Below are positions 15,849 through 25,127 of a stretch of DNA of 46,118 nt, one piece after another (position 1 is the first letter of the stretch; each line of letters starts with the position of its first letter). The notes beneath the pieces were generated by a model. It had not been told where the DNA came from and did not search any database. It saw only the letters and a list, made by a program, of their open reading frames with translations. The position numbers and the translations under genes are program-made. Location: positions 179,737-225,854 of the forward strand of contig DJHM01000030.1 of assembly GCA_002433075.1 (NCBI GenBank), in the 5' to 3' direction. This DNA comes from Latescibacteria bacterium UBA6620 (GTDB lineage Bacteria; Latescibacterota; UBA2968).

Positions 15849-17096
15849 ATGTCTAACCGATTTCCCAATACTTACCTCTTGCTCGCGATATCCGTAATCG
15901 TTCTATCCGCTGGATGCGGCGGAGACGACCCCGTCTCCTCACAAGAAGAACACTTCGAGGCCGAGGGGCTCGTTCTTGTCGACTCCGGAGTTCGGTTCTT
16001 CCGGTATTTCCAGGGCGTCGTCGACACAACGGGTTCTAAACCCGGTCACCTCGAGGCCCACGTAGGCGAACTCACGGGCCACTGGAGCATCAGATTCCTC
16101 GATTCCGAGGGAGACGAAATCAGCCCACCAAACGACCCTGACACTCGCTTCACCTGGGTCATCGCGGATCCTGCCATCGTCGAGGTCTTCCAGGATCCTG
16201 GGGACGAAGGTGAGTTCGAGTTTCATCTGCGAGGACTTCAGGAAGGGGAAACGACGATCGTGCTGGAGGTCACACACGTTGACCACGCCGACTTTCGGTC
16301 GATCCCCATTGAGGTCCACGTTGAGGAGGAATTCGAAGCGGAAGGACTGGTCCTCATCGACTCCGGCGTACGCTTCTTCCGGTATTTCCAAGGCGTGATC
16401 GACACTACGGGGGGGCAGCGCGACCATCTGGAAGCTCCCCTTGGCCTCACGGGCCACTGGAGCATCAAGTTCCTCGACGAAAATGGTAATGAGATCGACG
16501 CACCAGAGGGAGGCGAGCAAACCTTCGGGTGGACGATCGGAGACGCCAACTTGTTGGAGGTCTTCCAGGATGCGGGGGACGAAGGAAAGTTTGAGTTCCA
16601 TCTGCGAGGTCTTGCGGAGGGCCAGACAACGATCATTTTATCCGTTCTCCACGATGGCCACTCGGATTTCTCAACACTCGAGATTCCCGTGCACATCGAG
16701 TCGGCAGCCGGTGAGCACGGAGAGCCCGTAGGGATTCGCCTGAGCGACGAGGGGACGGGTACACTGCTCGCAGAGGCTCCACTTGCAGGGCAAGGCGATG
16801 CGACCGGATCGCTAACCGTCGCAGCCGGCGATTCGACCGATCACATCGAAGCGCAGTTTTTCGATTCCGGGAATGTAGAGTTCCAGCCAGCAGCTCCACC
16901 CCACGCCTTGGGCATCGCAGTCGCGGATACCACACTCCTCGGTATCGACCCTCCGGCGGACCCGGAATTCTGGGCATTCAGGTTGATCGGGAAACAAGTC
17001 GGCTCAACGACCATCACCCTGTCGATTCTCCACAATGGAGACACAGAGGAGACGTTTTCGACCATAGCGGTCTCGGCGGGGGCTTCTTCACCGTAG
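15849..17096 (+). CDS. Tandem-repeat lipoprotein, putative metal-locus protein
   Basis: A 415-residue lipoprotein with signal peptide and lipobox LSAGC near residue 22. The mature part holds three homologous repeats of about 125 residues. The first two are nearly identical (EAEGLVLVDSGVRFFRYFQG, then LTGHWSI.FLD, then EFHLRGLAEGQTTI); the third is diverged. Each begins with a His-containing segment (HLEAHVG, HLEAPLG, HIEAQFF) and ends like an Ig-type beta strand, VHV. Their DNA is also similar, so the duplication is fairly recent. The ATG at 15849 is preferred because GGAG lies 8 bases before it. It precedes a ZnuD-like receptor by 28 bp. A role in metal capture is inferred from context; I do not know the family. 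Confidence 0.85.
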   Translation: MSNRFPNTYLLLAISVIVLSAGCGGDDPVSSQEEHFEAEGLVLVDSGVRFFRYFQGVVDTTGSKPGHLEAHVGELTGHWSIRFLDSEGDEISPPNDPDTRFTWVIADPAIVEVFQDPGDEGEFEFHLRGLQEGETTIVLEVTHVDHADFRSIPIEVHVEEEFEAEGLVLIDSGVRFFRYFQGVIDTTGGQRDHLEAPLGLTGHWSIKFLDENGNEIDAPEGGEQTFGWTIGDANLLEVFQDAGDEGKFEFHLRGLAEGQTTIILSVLHDGHSDFSTLEIPVHIESAAGEHGEPVGIRLSDEGTGTLLAEAPLAGQGDATGSLTVAAGDSTDHIEAQFFDSGNVEFQPAAPPHALGIAVADTTLLGIDPPADPEFWAFRLIGKQVGSTTITLSILHNGDTEETFSTIAVSAGASSP

Positions 17097-17124
17097 ACCC
17101 TGGCAGGAAGCCGATCTCAATCGG

Positions 17125-19314
17125 ATGAGCGAGCAGCGCAGAAACCAATGGTGTGGATGGCCGATCGCGGTAGCCGTCCTCCTTCTCTGGACGGCTACGC
17201 ACGGTGAGCGGCCGATCCTCGTTCGCGGGTCCGTCTACGATAGCCAGACGGGGCAACCCGTCGAAGAAGCGGCGGTTCGGGTTGGGGGGCTCACACTGGG
17301 CACGACGACCGACACGAACGGCGTGTTTCGGTTGACGCTACCGACCGGCGAATACGACCTCACCTTCTCAAGGATCGGCTATCGAAGCAGCAGGCGGACG
17401 ATCACCCCTGACTCGAATCAGGTCCTTCGAGTCGAGCTCGTCCCCAAGGTCCTGCGTCTGCAGGGGATCGATGTCCTCGCCGGATCACCGGGTACTCGCT
17501 TCGAAGAGCTCCAGGAATCCGCAGGCGCACTGAGTGGAGCCGATCTGGAGCGGAACTACAACCTGACGCTCGCCGAAACAATCAGGAATGAAGTGGGGGT
17601 CGGAATCCGAAGTATGGGTCCGGCCCCCGCCCGTCCTGTCATTCGGGGGTTGAGTGGAGATCGTGTCCAGATTACACAGGACGGCATTCAGACGCGTGAC
17701 CTCTCATCCACTTCCGCCGATCACGCTGTCACTCTCGAGATGTTTAATCTTGAGCGGATCGAGATCATTCGGGGTCCTCGAACGTTGCTACACGGTTCCT
17801 CGGCAAGCGGTGGTGTGGTCAACGTCGTAAAGAGAAAGATCCCGGAAACCCGTCCCAACCAAGTCTACGGGAGCGCGGGTCTCAGCGGATCCACTGCCGA
17901 TCGTGGGGGCCTTTCGGCCGTCTCGTTCAATGCGCCGATGGGGCCCTTCGGGGTGTTTGGCGAGGCGACTTACCGCACGACGCAGGATCTGGAAACACCC
18001 ATCGGCAAACTTGCGAACACCCAGATCCGGACCCACACCGTCATCGCCGGCCTGTCACGCGCCGGGGAGAGTGGCTACGTGGGGATCTCCTTCGATCAGT
18101 TCGACACCGAGTATGGGATTCCCGGAGGCTTCATCGGGAGTCACCCCAACGGGGTGGACATTGACATTGTCCGCCGGATCTTCGATGCAAAGGCAGTTTA
18201 TCGTTTCGATGCGGGGATTCTCGATCGGCTGGAGACCTCGTTTGCTCGTACCTTCTATCATCATTTCGAGTTCGAGTCCAACGGGAACATCGGCTCCGAG
18301 TTCCTCTTCCACAACTACGCCGGAAATGCGGAATTCCATATCGGCGAAGGCCGCACCAAGGGCATTGTCAGCGTCGCCGCCGATCACCACGACCTCGAAA
18401 TAGGCGCATTTGTCTTCACCCCTCCGACCCGTCGTTGGTCCGGAACTCTAAGCGCCTATTACGAAACGTCGAGGGACCGTTTCGAGCTTCAGGCCGCGGC
18501 GCGATATACCCATTCTGAGTTTCATCCCAGGGGAGAAGAGGACCTCCAGAGAACGTTCAATGCGTGGTCGGCGGCAGTGAGCCCACTCGTTCTCATCTCA
18601 GACAAGCTCGTTGGTGGGTTCTCCATAAGCGGTTCGGAACGGGTCCCGACAATCGAAGAGCTCTATAGTGATGGCCCTCATCTCGCAGCCTACACGTTCG
18701 AGGTCGGGGATTCAAGTCTCGAAGCCGAACGTAACACGGGCGCGGAGATGTTCCTCCACTTTCGACAGCCGGGCCTCGATCTCCTGCTAACAGGATTCTG
18801 GAACGAATACGGAAACTTCCTTACACCCCGCAATACCGGAGATATGAATTTCGCATTGCTCCTCCCGATCTACGCCGTGGATGGGGTTCGGGCCCGATTC
18901 CTTGGGATGGAGAGTCAACTGACCGCGCATTCCGGTACTTTACTCGGCGAGATCGGTATCAGCTATGTACGAGGCCAGAACCGGGATGACGGGATTCCTC
19001 TGCCAGAGATTCCGCCTCTCAGAGTTCGGGGGGCCCTAGAGTATCGACACCCCTGGCTGACTTTGGGGATCACAGGAGAACACGCCCGTCGGCAAGGGCG
19101 TGTAGACACCTTCGAAGCACCGACGAACGGATACAGCATCTTCGGATGCTACGCACAAAAGGATCTGGTCAGCGGCCACTTCAGACATAGCCTGGCAGTT
19201 TCACTGGACAATGCAGCGGACACAGAGTACCGCAATCACCTATCCCGGGTGCGGTCTGTGATGCCCGAGACCGGACGCAGCGTCAAGCTGAACTACAGAA
19301 TCCACTACTTTTAG
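17125..19314 (+). CDS. TonB-dependent outer-membrane receptor, ZnuD-like
   Basis: A 729-residue receptor: signal peptide, a carboxypeptidase-regulatory-like domain (about residues 33-110), plug and barrel, ending in an aromatic (RIHYF), as expected for an outer-membrane barrel. The plug motif VIRGLSGDRVQITQDGIQTR, followed by STSADHAVTLE and IEIIRGPRTLLHGSSASGGVVNV, resembles zinc receptors of the ZnuD type, though specificity cannot be proven. Tyr/His-rich loops (ARTFYHHFEFES, VAADHHDLEIG) could bind metal. It follows the repeat lipoprotein and probably shares its transcript. The ATG at 17125 has only a distant AGGAAG. No terminator is evident after it. Confidence 0.9.
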   Translation: MSEQRRNQWCGWPIAVAVLLLWTATHGERPILVRGSVYDSQTGQPVEEAAVRVGGLTLGTTTDTNGVFRLTLPTGEYDLTFSRIGYRSSRRTITPDSNQVLRVELVPKVLRLQGIDVLAGSPGTRFEELQESAGALSGADLERNYNLTLAETIRNEVGVGIRSMGPAPARPVIRGLSGDRVQITQDGIQTRDLSSTSADHAVTLEMFNLERIEIIRGPRTLLHGSSASGGVVNVVKRKIPETRPNQVYGSAGLSGSTADRGGLSAVSFNAPMGPFGVFGEATYRTTQDLETPIGKLANTQIRTHTVIAGLSRAGESGYVGISFDQFDTEYGIPGGFIGSHPNGVDIDIVRRIFDAKAVYRFDAGILDRLETSFARTFYHHFEFESNGNIGSEFLFHNYAGNAEFHIGEGRTKGIVSVAADHHDLEIGAFVFTPPTRRWSGTLSAYYETSRDRFELQAAARYTHSEFHPRGEEDLQRTFNAWSAAVSPLVLISDKLVGGFSISGSERVPTIEELYSDGPHLAAYTFEVGDSSLEAERNTGAEMFLHFRQPGLDLLLTGFWNEYGNFLTPRNTGDMNFALLLPIYAVDGVRARFLGMESQLTAHSGTLLGEIGISYVRGQNRDDGIPLPEIPPLRVRGALEYRHPWLTLGITGEHARRQGRVDTFEAPTNGYSIFGCYAQKDLVSGHFRHSLAVSLDNAADTEYRNHLSRVRSVMPETGRSVKLNYRIHYF

Positions 19315-19492
19315 TTCCCTTCCCCATCCTCGTCCGCCAGCCAACCTACACGTTACAGGTCAATCGCCCGAGGTCGAAAACTCGGTAGTTACTACGTCCG
19401 TCATAGGTGGCCGAGGCCGGTAACGTACCGAGGGACTGAAATTCGAAAAAGTCCCCCTCTTTATAATTTTTTAGAAGCGGCTAAAGAAAAAG

Positions 19493-19521
19493 TTGCCTAT
19501 CGCGCTCTAACACGTTAGTCT
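19493..19521 (+). promoter_or_regulatory. Candidate promoter in the 244 bp gap before the second receptor gene
   Basis: TTGCCT, 17 bp, then TAGTCT, about 40 bp before the GTG. The gap (19315-19558) is unusually AT-rich at 19440-19500 and also holds TATAAT at 19462-19467 without a good -35. No Fur-like or riboswitch structure was recognised. Confidence 0.35.
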
Positions 19522-19558
19522 ATGCGAGAACCTGCCCCTGCCAAGAGGAGATCGACTC

Positions 19559-21805
19559 GTGTCAATGCTCCGTTCTTTGATTCTCGCTGCGCTCTTTGTC
19601 GCGCCCGTCCAGGCAGAATCCAGATTGTCCGGTCACATCACCCAGAACTCGTCAGGGGATCCGTTGCCCGGCGCCAACGTCGTAGTGGTCGGAACCCGAA
19701 TTGGCGCCATCGCGGATGCCCGAGGCCACTTCAAGCTTCAGGGAATTGAATCGTACCCCGTCCTGATCCGAGTTTCAATGGTCGGCTTCAAAGCAGTTGA
19801 ACTGCGTGTCGAATCGGAAAAAGACCTTCTGATCGGCCTGGAGCAGACCACGCTTCGTGGCGAGGATGTGGTGGTCACAGCCACACGCACGGAACGCCAC
19901 CGGCGTGACGTCCCCGTCATCGTCAACATCGTCGACGAGAGAATCTTCGAGGACACCCAATCCGAGACGTTGGCCGACGGCATCGCCTTCCAGCCCGCCC
20001 TCCGGGTCGAGAACAACTGCCAGAACTGCGGCTTTACCCAGTTGCGGATCAACGGGCTCGAGGGCGGGTACTCCCAGATCCTGATCGACGGTCGCCCGAT
20101 CTTCAGCGCTCTGGATGGTGTCTATGGCCTGGAACAGATCCCCGCGTCGATGGTCGAACAGATTGAGGTGGTTCGCGGCGGAGGGTCGGCACTCTACGGT
20201 GGCAACGCGATCGCCGGGACTGTCAACATCATCACTCGAGAAGCGATCAACACCGGGTTCCAGGTGTCGGCTTCCAACACCTACATCAACGGTTTCACTC
20301 CCGACCGAAGCGCCAACCTGAGCACTTCGTTCGTCAGCGACAGTCAGCGAACAGGGATGACGATCTTTGGCGTTGCAAGATCCCGAGATCCGTACGACCA
20401 CGATGGGGATGGATTTTCCGAGATCGTTGAGGTCGACAACCTCTCCTTCGGTTTTCGCAGCTTCCTTCGTCTCGGCCCGCTCAGCAAGCTCAGCCTGGAG
20501 TTTCATAACCTGAATGAGGAGCGACGTGGAGGGAACCGGTTCGTGTTCGAACCCCACGAGGCCGACATCGCCGAATGGCTCGAGCATAGGGTATTCGGGG
20601 GCAGCCTGGCTTACGAAAACGTCCTCTCGACGGATCGAACGAACGAGTTCGAGCTCTACGTCTCCGCCCAGCGCACCGATCGGGACAGCTACTACGGAGC
20701 GGGGCGGGATCCCAACGCCTACGGCACCTCCCTCGACCGGACCATCGCAGCGGGCGGGCGCTACTCTTACGGAGTGAACACAAGAAACGACCTGACCGTG
20801 GGGTCCGACCTGAAATACAACCGACTCGAAGACGAGATTCTCGGCTACAACCGCTTCACCGATCAGTCTGTCACGACCTACGGGTTCTATGCCCAGAGCG
20901 ATCTGAAGGCAACCGACGTGCTGAACGTGTTGCTCGGAGCGCGTCTCGATCGGCACTCCCTGATGGACGACCCGGTCTTCAGTCCCCGTGTCAATCTCCT
21001 CTACAACCTGTCCGAGCGTGGCCAGATACGGCTTTCCGGCTCCTCCGGATTCCGCGCCCCACAAACCTTCGATGAAGATCTGCACATCGAATCCGTGTCA
21101 GGGGAAGCGCTCCTGATCGAACTCTCGCCGGACCTGGATCCAGAGCGATCGTGGAGCGGCTCGGGATCCTACGACTACTCCTACAGCGACCCGGACAAGT
21201 ATTGGGGCTTCACCCTCGAAGGTTTCTACACGAAAGTGACAGACGCTTTTATCCTCGAAGACAACGGTCAGGACGTCGCAGGCAACTTCCTCCTGATCAA
21301 GCGGAACGGCGACGGCACCCTGGTCAAGGGAGCGACTCTCGACCTGCGTGCCTCTACCTGGAAGACCTCCTTCCAGGCCGGGCTTACCGTCCAGTCGAGC
21401 CGCTACGATAGTCCGGTCGAGTGGGCCGACGGTCAGTTCACAGACCACCTCTTGCGAACACCCGACGTCTACGGCTATTACACCGCATCCTGGTCTTTCA
21501 CTGATGTCGCGAGTCTTGCTCTGTCAGGCACCTACACAGGACCGATGGACGTCCCCCACTTCGCGGGCTACATCGCCGAAGACAGAATCGATCGATCGGA
21601 TGCGTTCTGGGAGCTCAACGGGATGCTCGATTTCGATGTCCAGCTGAGCCCGACGATGCCGGAATTCGAGCTGAAAGTCAGCGTGAAGAATATTCTGAAT
21701 CGGTTCCAGGACAACTTCGACCGGGGAGTCGATCGTGACGCCGGCTACATCTACGGCCCTCGGTCGCCACGCACGCTGACCGCCTCGCTCAAGGTCGCCT
21801 ACTGA
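19559..21805 (+). CDS. TonB-dependent outer-membrane receptor with CxxC plug motif
   Basis: A 748-residue receptor: signal peptide (cut after VQA), carboxypeptidase-regulatory-like domain (about 23-95), plug, and a barrel ending in SLKVAY. The TonB box region is probably DVVVTATRTERHRRDVP. The plug includes VENNCQNCGFTQLRINGLEG, a CxxC just before the usual plug strand, then VRGGGSALYGGNAIAGTVNI. The cysteine pair recurs in a subgroup of receptors of unsettled substrate (often near metal genes). GTG at 19559 is used because AGAGGAG lies 8 bases upstream. The next gene begins on the last base of its stop codon, and a periplasmic thioredoxin follows, hinting at a redox-active or thiophilic substrate. 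Confidence 0.92.
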   Translation: MSMLRSLILAALFVAPVQAESRLSGHITQNSSGDPLPGANVVVVGTRIGAIADARGHFKLQGIESYPVLIRVSMVGFKAVELRVESEKDLLIGLEQTTLRGEDVVVTATRTERHRRDVPVIVNIVDERIFEDTQSETLADGIAFQPALRVENNCQNCGFTQLRINGLEGGYSQILIDGRPIFSALDGVYGLEQIPASMVEQIEVVRGGGSALYGGNAIAGTVNIITREAINTGFQVSASNTYINGFTPDRSANLSTSFVSDSQRTGMTIFGVARSRDPYDHDGDGFSEIVEVDNLSFGFRSFLRLGPLSKLSLEFHNLNEERRGGNRFVFEPHEADIAEWLEHRVFGGSLAYENVLSTDRTNEFELYVSAQRTDRDSYYGAGRDPNAYGTSLDRTIAAGGRYSYGVNTRNDLTVGSDLKYNRLEDEILGYNRFTDQSVTTYGFYAQSDLKATDVLNVLLGARLDRHSLMDDPVFSPRVNLLYNLSERGQIRLSGSSGFRAPQTFDEDLHIESVSGEALLIELSPDLDPERSWSGSGSYDYSYSDPDKYWGFTLEGFYTKVTDAFILEDNGQDVAGNFLLIKRNGDGTLVKGATLDLRASTWKTSFQAGLTVQSSRYDSPVEWADGQFTDHLLRTPDVYGYYTASWSFTDVASLALSGTYTGPMDVPHFAGYIAEDRIDRSDAFWELNGMLDFDVQLSPTMPEFELKVSVKNILNRFQDNFDRGVDRDAGYIYGPRSPRTLTASLKVAY

Positions 21806-22332
21806 TGTCCGGGCGATTAGAGCCCAGGTTCGCGGGCACCGCCCTGTCGGTCACTATCTGGACGCTCTGCGCGTTCACCTGCTGCATCACGGTGGCCGAC
21901 AGCCCGGAATTTCGTGATCGGCTCCACGATGACCATTCGAATGTCACGATCGGAATCTCTTCCGGCTATGTCAGGATCGAGGGGGAAAACGCCTTCGGCG
22001 CACACGTCGACGTTCTGCGCCGGCTTGCGGATCAGGGAATCGGCCGATACCTCTCCACCGGTATCAGCGCAGGAACGATTCATAATCACGATCACTACAC
22101 GCTGATGGCGCCCGTCCTTCTGCACGCGGGCAAGGGACTCGAGCTGAGCATCGCTCCCGGAATCGAGTGGGAGAAGCACGGACGGGAATGGGAGCGACAC
22201 TTCGCAACTCAGCTCTCAGCCGCATATGTCGTTGAACGGGGCCCGGTCGAGATCGGGCCCGCGCTCGGACTATCGAAGAGCCCCGAGGGCACCCACTACG
22301 CGCTGAACCTTCACTGTTCGTTTCACCTGTAA
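21805..22332 (+). CDS. Small outer-membrane-barrel-like protein, unknown
   Basis: A 175-residue exported protein: hydrophobic signal (about residues 12-32), then alternating beta-strand pattern throughout and a C-terminal HCSFHL. It is His-rich (DDHSN, TIHNHDHYTL). The pattern suggests an 8-stranded outer-membrane barrel. It shares one base with the stop of the TonB receptor (TGATG), so it belongs to the same transcript. I do not recognise a named family. Confidence 0.75.
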   Translation: MSGRLEPRFAGTALSVTIWTLCAFTCCITVADSPEFRDRLHDDHSNVTIGISSGYVRIEGENAFGAHVDVLRRLADQGIGRYLSTGISAGTIHNHDHYTLMAPVLLHAGKGLELSIAPGIEWEKHGREWERHFATQLSAAYVVERGPVEIGPALGLSKSPEGTHYALNLHCSFHL

Positions 22333-22335
22333 CCC

Positions 22336-22788
22336 GTGATCACTCCCCGTCACCACCTGGCGGCCTTTGCTCTCGCCTGTCTCCTTGCCACCCCGGCCTC
22401 TGCGAAATGGCTGACCTATCCCGAAGGGCTCGCCCACGCCGACAGCACCGGGACCCTCGTGCTGGTCGAGGTGTACACCGACTGGTGTAGCTACTGCAAG
22501 AAACTGGAGCGACGGGTCCTCTCTCGTGACGATATAAAGTCTGTAATCGCCAAACACTTCACGCCGGTGAAACTCGACGCGGAAGACGACACGCCCGTAG
22601 CGCAGATGGGAGACACGACGCTCACCGCGCGTCAGCTTGCCCGACGCTACGGCGCCACAACTTACCCCACCGTCCTTATCCTCAGCCCGAAGGGGCAACT
22701 CCTGACGAAACTCGTGGGCTATCTCCCGCCAAAGGAATTCCTCGACTTCCTTTCGAGCACGATTCGAGTCCACATACAGGACTCATAG
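22336..22788 (+). CDS. Periplasmic thioredoxin-fold protein
   Basis: A 150-residue protein with a signal peptide cut after PASA. The thioredoxin active site is TDWCSYCKKLE, as in SoxW and the C-terminal domain of DsbD, and a cis-proline is in TTYPTVLIL. It is probably a periplasmic thiol reductant. The GTG at 22336 begins 3 bp after the preceding stop, so it ends the receptor operon, closed by the terminator at 22842. It may keep the CxxC of the receptor plug or a metal reduced; this is inference. Confidence 0.88.
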   Translation: MITPRHHLAAFALACLLATPASAKWLTYPEGLAHADSTGTLVLVEVYTDWCSYCKKLERRVLSRDDIKSVIAKHFTPVKLDAEDDTPVAQMGDTTLTARQLARRYGATTYPTVLILSPKGQLLTKLVGYLPPKEFLDFLSSTIRVHIQDS

Positions 22789-22841
22789 ACCTGCGTGTAA
22801 CGGTCATTGCGCTTCGGGCCTGACCGATTCTGCAACAACAG

Positions 22842-22873
22842 AGCCCCGGAGATCCTACGATCTCCGGGGCTTC
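22842..22873. terminator. Strong rho-independent terminator
   Basis: A perfect 12 bp stem, AGCCCCGGAGAT/ATCTCCGGGGCT, with a 6-base loop, followed by TCT. It closes the receptor-thioredoxin operon and faces the convergent vapC remnant. Confidence 0.85.
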
Positions 22874-22903
22874 TACTGATAGGATCAAATAACGACGAGT
22901 GAC

Positions 22904-23315
22904 TCAGACTTCCGTCGAATCGAGACGTCGAATACCATCTACTCGATCGAAGTCCTTGTCCGCACTGATCATCGACTCGATCCCGTCGTTCCTCATCGTG
23001 GCCACGTGAACCGCATCTCGGGCTGAAAGATCGGTGGAGGTCGCGTAGAGCGTCGTCGCAGTCAAAAGATCCGTCCTCGTAATGGGCAGCAGTCGACGAA
23101 CAGATCCAGCAGGTCTCTTGCCACTTCGACGGCCACAGGCCGGTCGCCTCGTCTTGACAGAACGTAGAGAACCTCCTGAATCACTTCCGTATTGGTCGTG
23201 AGTTCGATCTGTCCCTGCTCGAACTCACAGCCAAGATGGCCGTCGACGGCAGTTTGAGATCGTGATCGCGCCCAATTGTACATAGGAACACGTTCGTATC
23301 GACAAACTGAATCGT
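22904..23315 (-). pseudogene. VapC-type PIN-domain toxin, inactivated
   Basis: Remnant of a PIN RNase toxin, readable only across three frames. The N-terminus is IQFVDTNVFLCTIGRD (catalytic Asp). The middle is EQGQIELTTNTEVIQEVLYVL (catalytic Glu). The C-terminus is LSARDAVHVATMRN (Asp) and ISADKDFDRVDG, stopping at TGA 22904-22906. Frame changes near 23214-23232 and 23060-23085 each fit a 1-base deletion. The expected ATG start reads ACG (23315-23313), so the start is also lost. All four acidic residues survive, so decay is recent. Confidence 0.85.
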
Positions 23316-23548
23316 GCGTGGCGGTCCTCGATCTCCGCCTTGAGTTCATTCCACCCGGGCAGGTCAATCCGGTGGTTGGACAGCCGACTGACAATCCCCT
23401 TCTGCCGAGTCGGGCCAGTGCCGTATTTTTCCCGCACGGCTTCCCGGATCAGTTCGGCGACCGAACATCCTTTGTGGTGGGCGATATTTTCGAGTCGTTC
23501 ATACTCAACGGGTTCCATCAGAACCTGAGCACGCTTGGAACGGGCCAT
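23225..23548 (-). CDS. VapB-type ribbon-helix-helix antitoxin with lost stop codon
   Basis: The first 78 residues (MARSKRAQVLMEPVEYERLE... to EDRHA) look like a VapB antitoxin with an N-terminal RHH DNA-binding domain (AELIREAVREKYG). GGAGGT lies 5 bases before the ATG. The ancestral stop TGA at 23312-23314 reads CGA, so translation now runs another 29 codons into the dead toxin and ends at 23225. One base change (minus-strand T to C at 23314) would have removed both this stop and the toxin start, which formed an ATGA overlap. The antitoxin may still bind its operator. Confidence 0.75.
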   Translation of the reverse strand: MARSKRAQVLMEPVEYERLENIAHHKGCSVAELIREAVREKYGTGPTRQKGIVSRLSNHRIDLPGWNELKAEIEDRHARFSLSIRTCSYVQLGAITISNCRRRPSWL

Positions 23549-23568
23549 CCAGGACCTCCAGTATGAGT

Positions 23569-23592
23569 ATGCACATAGACATTATGCATAAT
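23569..23592. promoter_or_regulatory. Possible VapB operator
   Basis: TATGCACATA and the palindrome TATGCATA lie 4 bases apart directly upstream of the antitoxin ribosome-binding site, an AT-rich dyad of the kind antitoxins bind for autoregulation. Confidence 0.35.
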
Positions 23593-23612
23593 AGTGTGAT
23601 AGGGTCCGTTGA

Positions 23613-25127
23613 GTGAACTTCGACACGATCATCGTGGGTGCAGGTGCGGCAGGCTGCGTTCTGGCGACCCGGCTCACCGAGGATCCAGATCGATCGGTCC
23701 TGCTAATCGAAGCCGGGCCGGATTATCCGGACCTTACATCTCTCCCCGAAGACGTCCGCCTGGGTTACCTCACGCCTTCAGGGATGATCGCTCGGGGTCA
23801 CGATTGGGGCTATGTCGGGAGGGCAGGCGATGAGACCGAGCCCATCGCTCGCGGCAAGCTCGTCGGCGGCTCAAGCGCAGTCAACGCGCAGATCTACCTG
23901 TGGGGACTGCCCTACGACTTCGATCGCTGGGCCGAAGCCGGGAACGAAGGTTGGTCGTGGGACGACGTGGAGCCCTGGTTTCGCAAAGTCGAGACCGATC
24001 TCGACTTCGTCGACGGGCACGGGCAAGCAGGACCGATCCTCGTTCGTCGATACCTGTCCGAGGACTGGCTCGATCTTCAGAAAGCCTTCTATGAGGCTTG
24101 CCTAGACGCCGGCTACGAAGACTGTCCCGATCTCAATCGACCCTACGCGACAGGCGTAGGCCCCTACCCGATGAACAATCCCGACGGCATTCGGATCAGT
24201 GCAGCTGTCGGTTATCTGAACCCGGTCCGAGGTCGGTCGAACCTGACCATACTCCCCGACGCCCTGGTGGAAAGAATCGTGGTCAACAACAGCCAGGCCT
24301 GCGGGGTCGAAATCGTTCGCGGTCGAGACTCGTCGACGGTTGAATCGGACGATGTCGTCATCGCCTGTGGCGCCATCGGAAGCCCCCTCCTCCTGCAACG
24401 ATCGGGTATTGGAGATGCGACCACCCTGATGTCCTTTGGTGTCGACCCTGTCACCGACCTGCCCGGGGTCGGCCAGAACCTGCGCGATCATCCCGCGGTG
24501 CCGATGTACTGGCAGGCGACGGATACGGGCCCCGCCCACGCTCACTGGCACCAGGTCGGTCTTCGATACTCCTCAGAGGGTTCCGAGGACCGTGACGATA
24601 TGATCGTCTACGTTGCGCACATCCGCGATGAGCCGAAGCTCCTGATGCGACCGACGGTCAACCTTGCAAAGAACGCGGGGCGTGTCGGCATCTCCTCCTC
24701 CAATGTCGACGCACACCCCCACATCGACTACGGACTGTTCTCCCACCCTCTCGATCGCCAGCGAATGCGTGAAGCAATCCGTCTGTGCCATCGGATTTCA
24801 CGCCACGATGCCTTCTCGGAACACATCGATGGGCTTCTCCAGCCCGACCCTTCCGACCTCGACGACGACTCCGCACTCGATGCTCACATTCTGCGTCTCG
24901 CGACAACGGGCCATCACGTAAGCGGCACGTGCAAGATGGGCCCGCCTTCCGATCCACTCGCGGTTGTCGACGAGTACGGTCGTGTCTACGGCGTGGAAAA
25001 CCTTCGAGTCACCGATGCGTCGACGATGCCCGACTGTGTCCGCGCCAACATCCACGCCACCGTCCTGATGATGGCCGAGCGATTCGCCTCTACGTGGTCA
25101 TCGCCTTCTTTTTCCCCACCGGGTTGA
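23613..25127 (+). CDS. GMC-family FAD-dependent oxidoreductase
   Basis: A 504-residue glucose-methanol-choline family flavoenzyme, oxidising an alcohol group of an unknown substrate. The N-terminal FAD-binding fold is TIIVGAGAAGCVLATRL with VLLIEAGPD. The GMC signature is GKLVGGSSAVNAQIYLWG (near 80-97). A second signature is ACGAIGSPLLLQRSGIG. The catalytic His-His/Asn pair is TGHHVSGTCKMG (near 433) and CVRANIHATVLMMAER (near 480). No signal peptide, so cytoplasmic. The GTG at 23613 is the only start that keeps the FAD motif at the N-terminus. Its stop overlaps the -35 box of the B12 operon promoter, so it is a separate unit. Confidence 0.94.
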   Translation: MNFDTIIVGAGAAGCVLATRLTEDPDRSVLLIEAGPDYPDLTSLPEDVRLGYLTPSGMIARGHDWGYVGRAGDETEPIARGKLVGGSSAVNAQIYLWGLPYDFDRWAEAGNEGWSWDDVEPWFRKVETDLDFVDGHGQAGPILVRRYLSEDWLDLQKAFYEACLDAGYEDCPDLNRPYATGVGPYPMNNPDGIRISAAVGYLNPVRGRSNLTILPDALVERIVVNNSQACGVEIVRGRDSSTVESDDVVIACGAIGSPLLLQRSGIGDATTLMSFGVDPVTDLPGVGQNLRDHPAVPMYWQATDTGPAHAHWHQVGLRYSSEGSEDRDDMIVYVAHIRDEPKLLMRPTVNLAKNAGRVGISSSNVDAHPHIDYGLFSHPLDRQRMREAIRLCHRISRHDAFSEHIDGLLQPDPSDLDDDSALDAHILRLATTGHHVSGTCKMGPPSDPLAVVDEYGRVYGVENLRVTDASTMPDCVRANIHATVLMMAERFASTWSSPSFSPPG

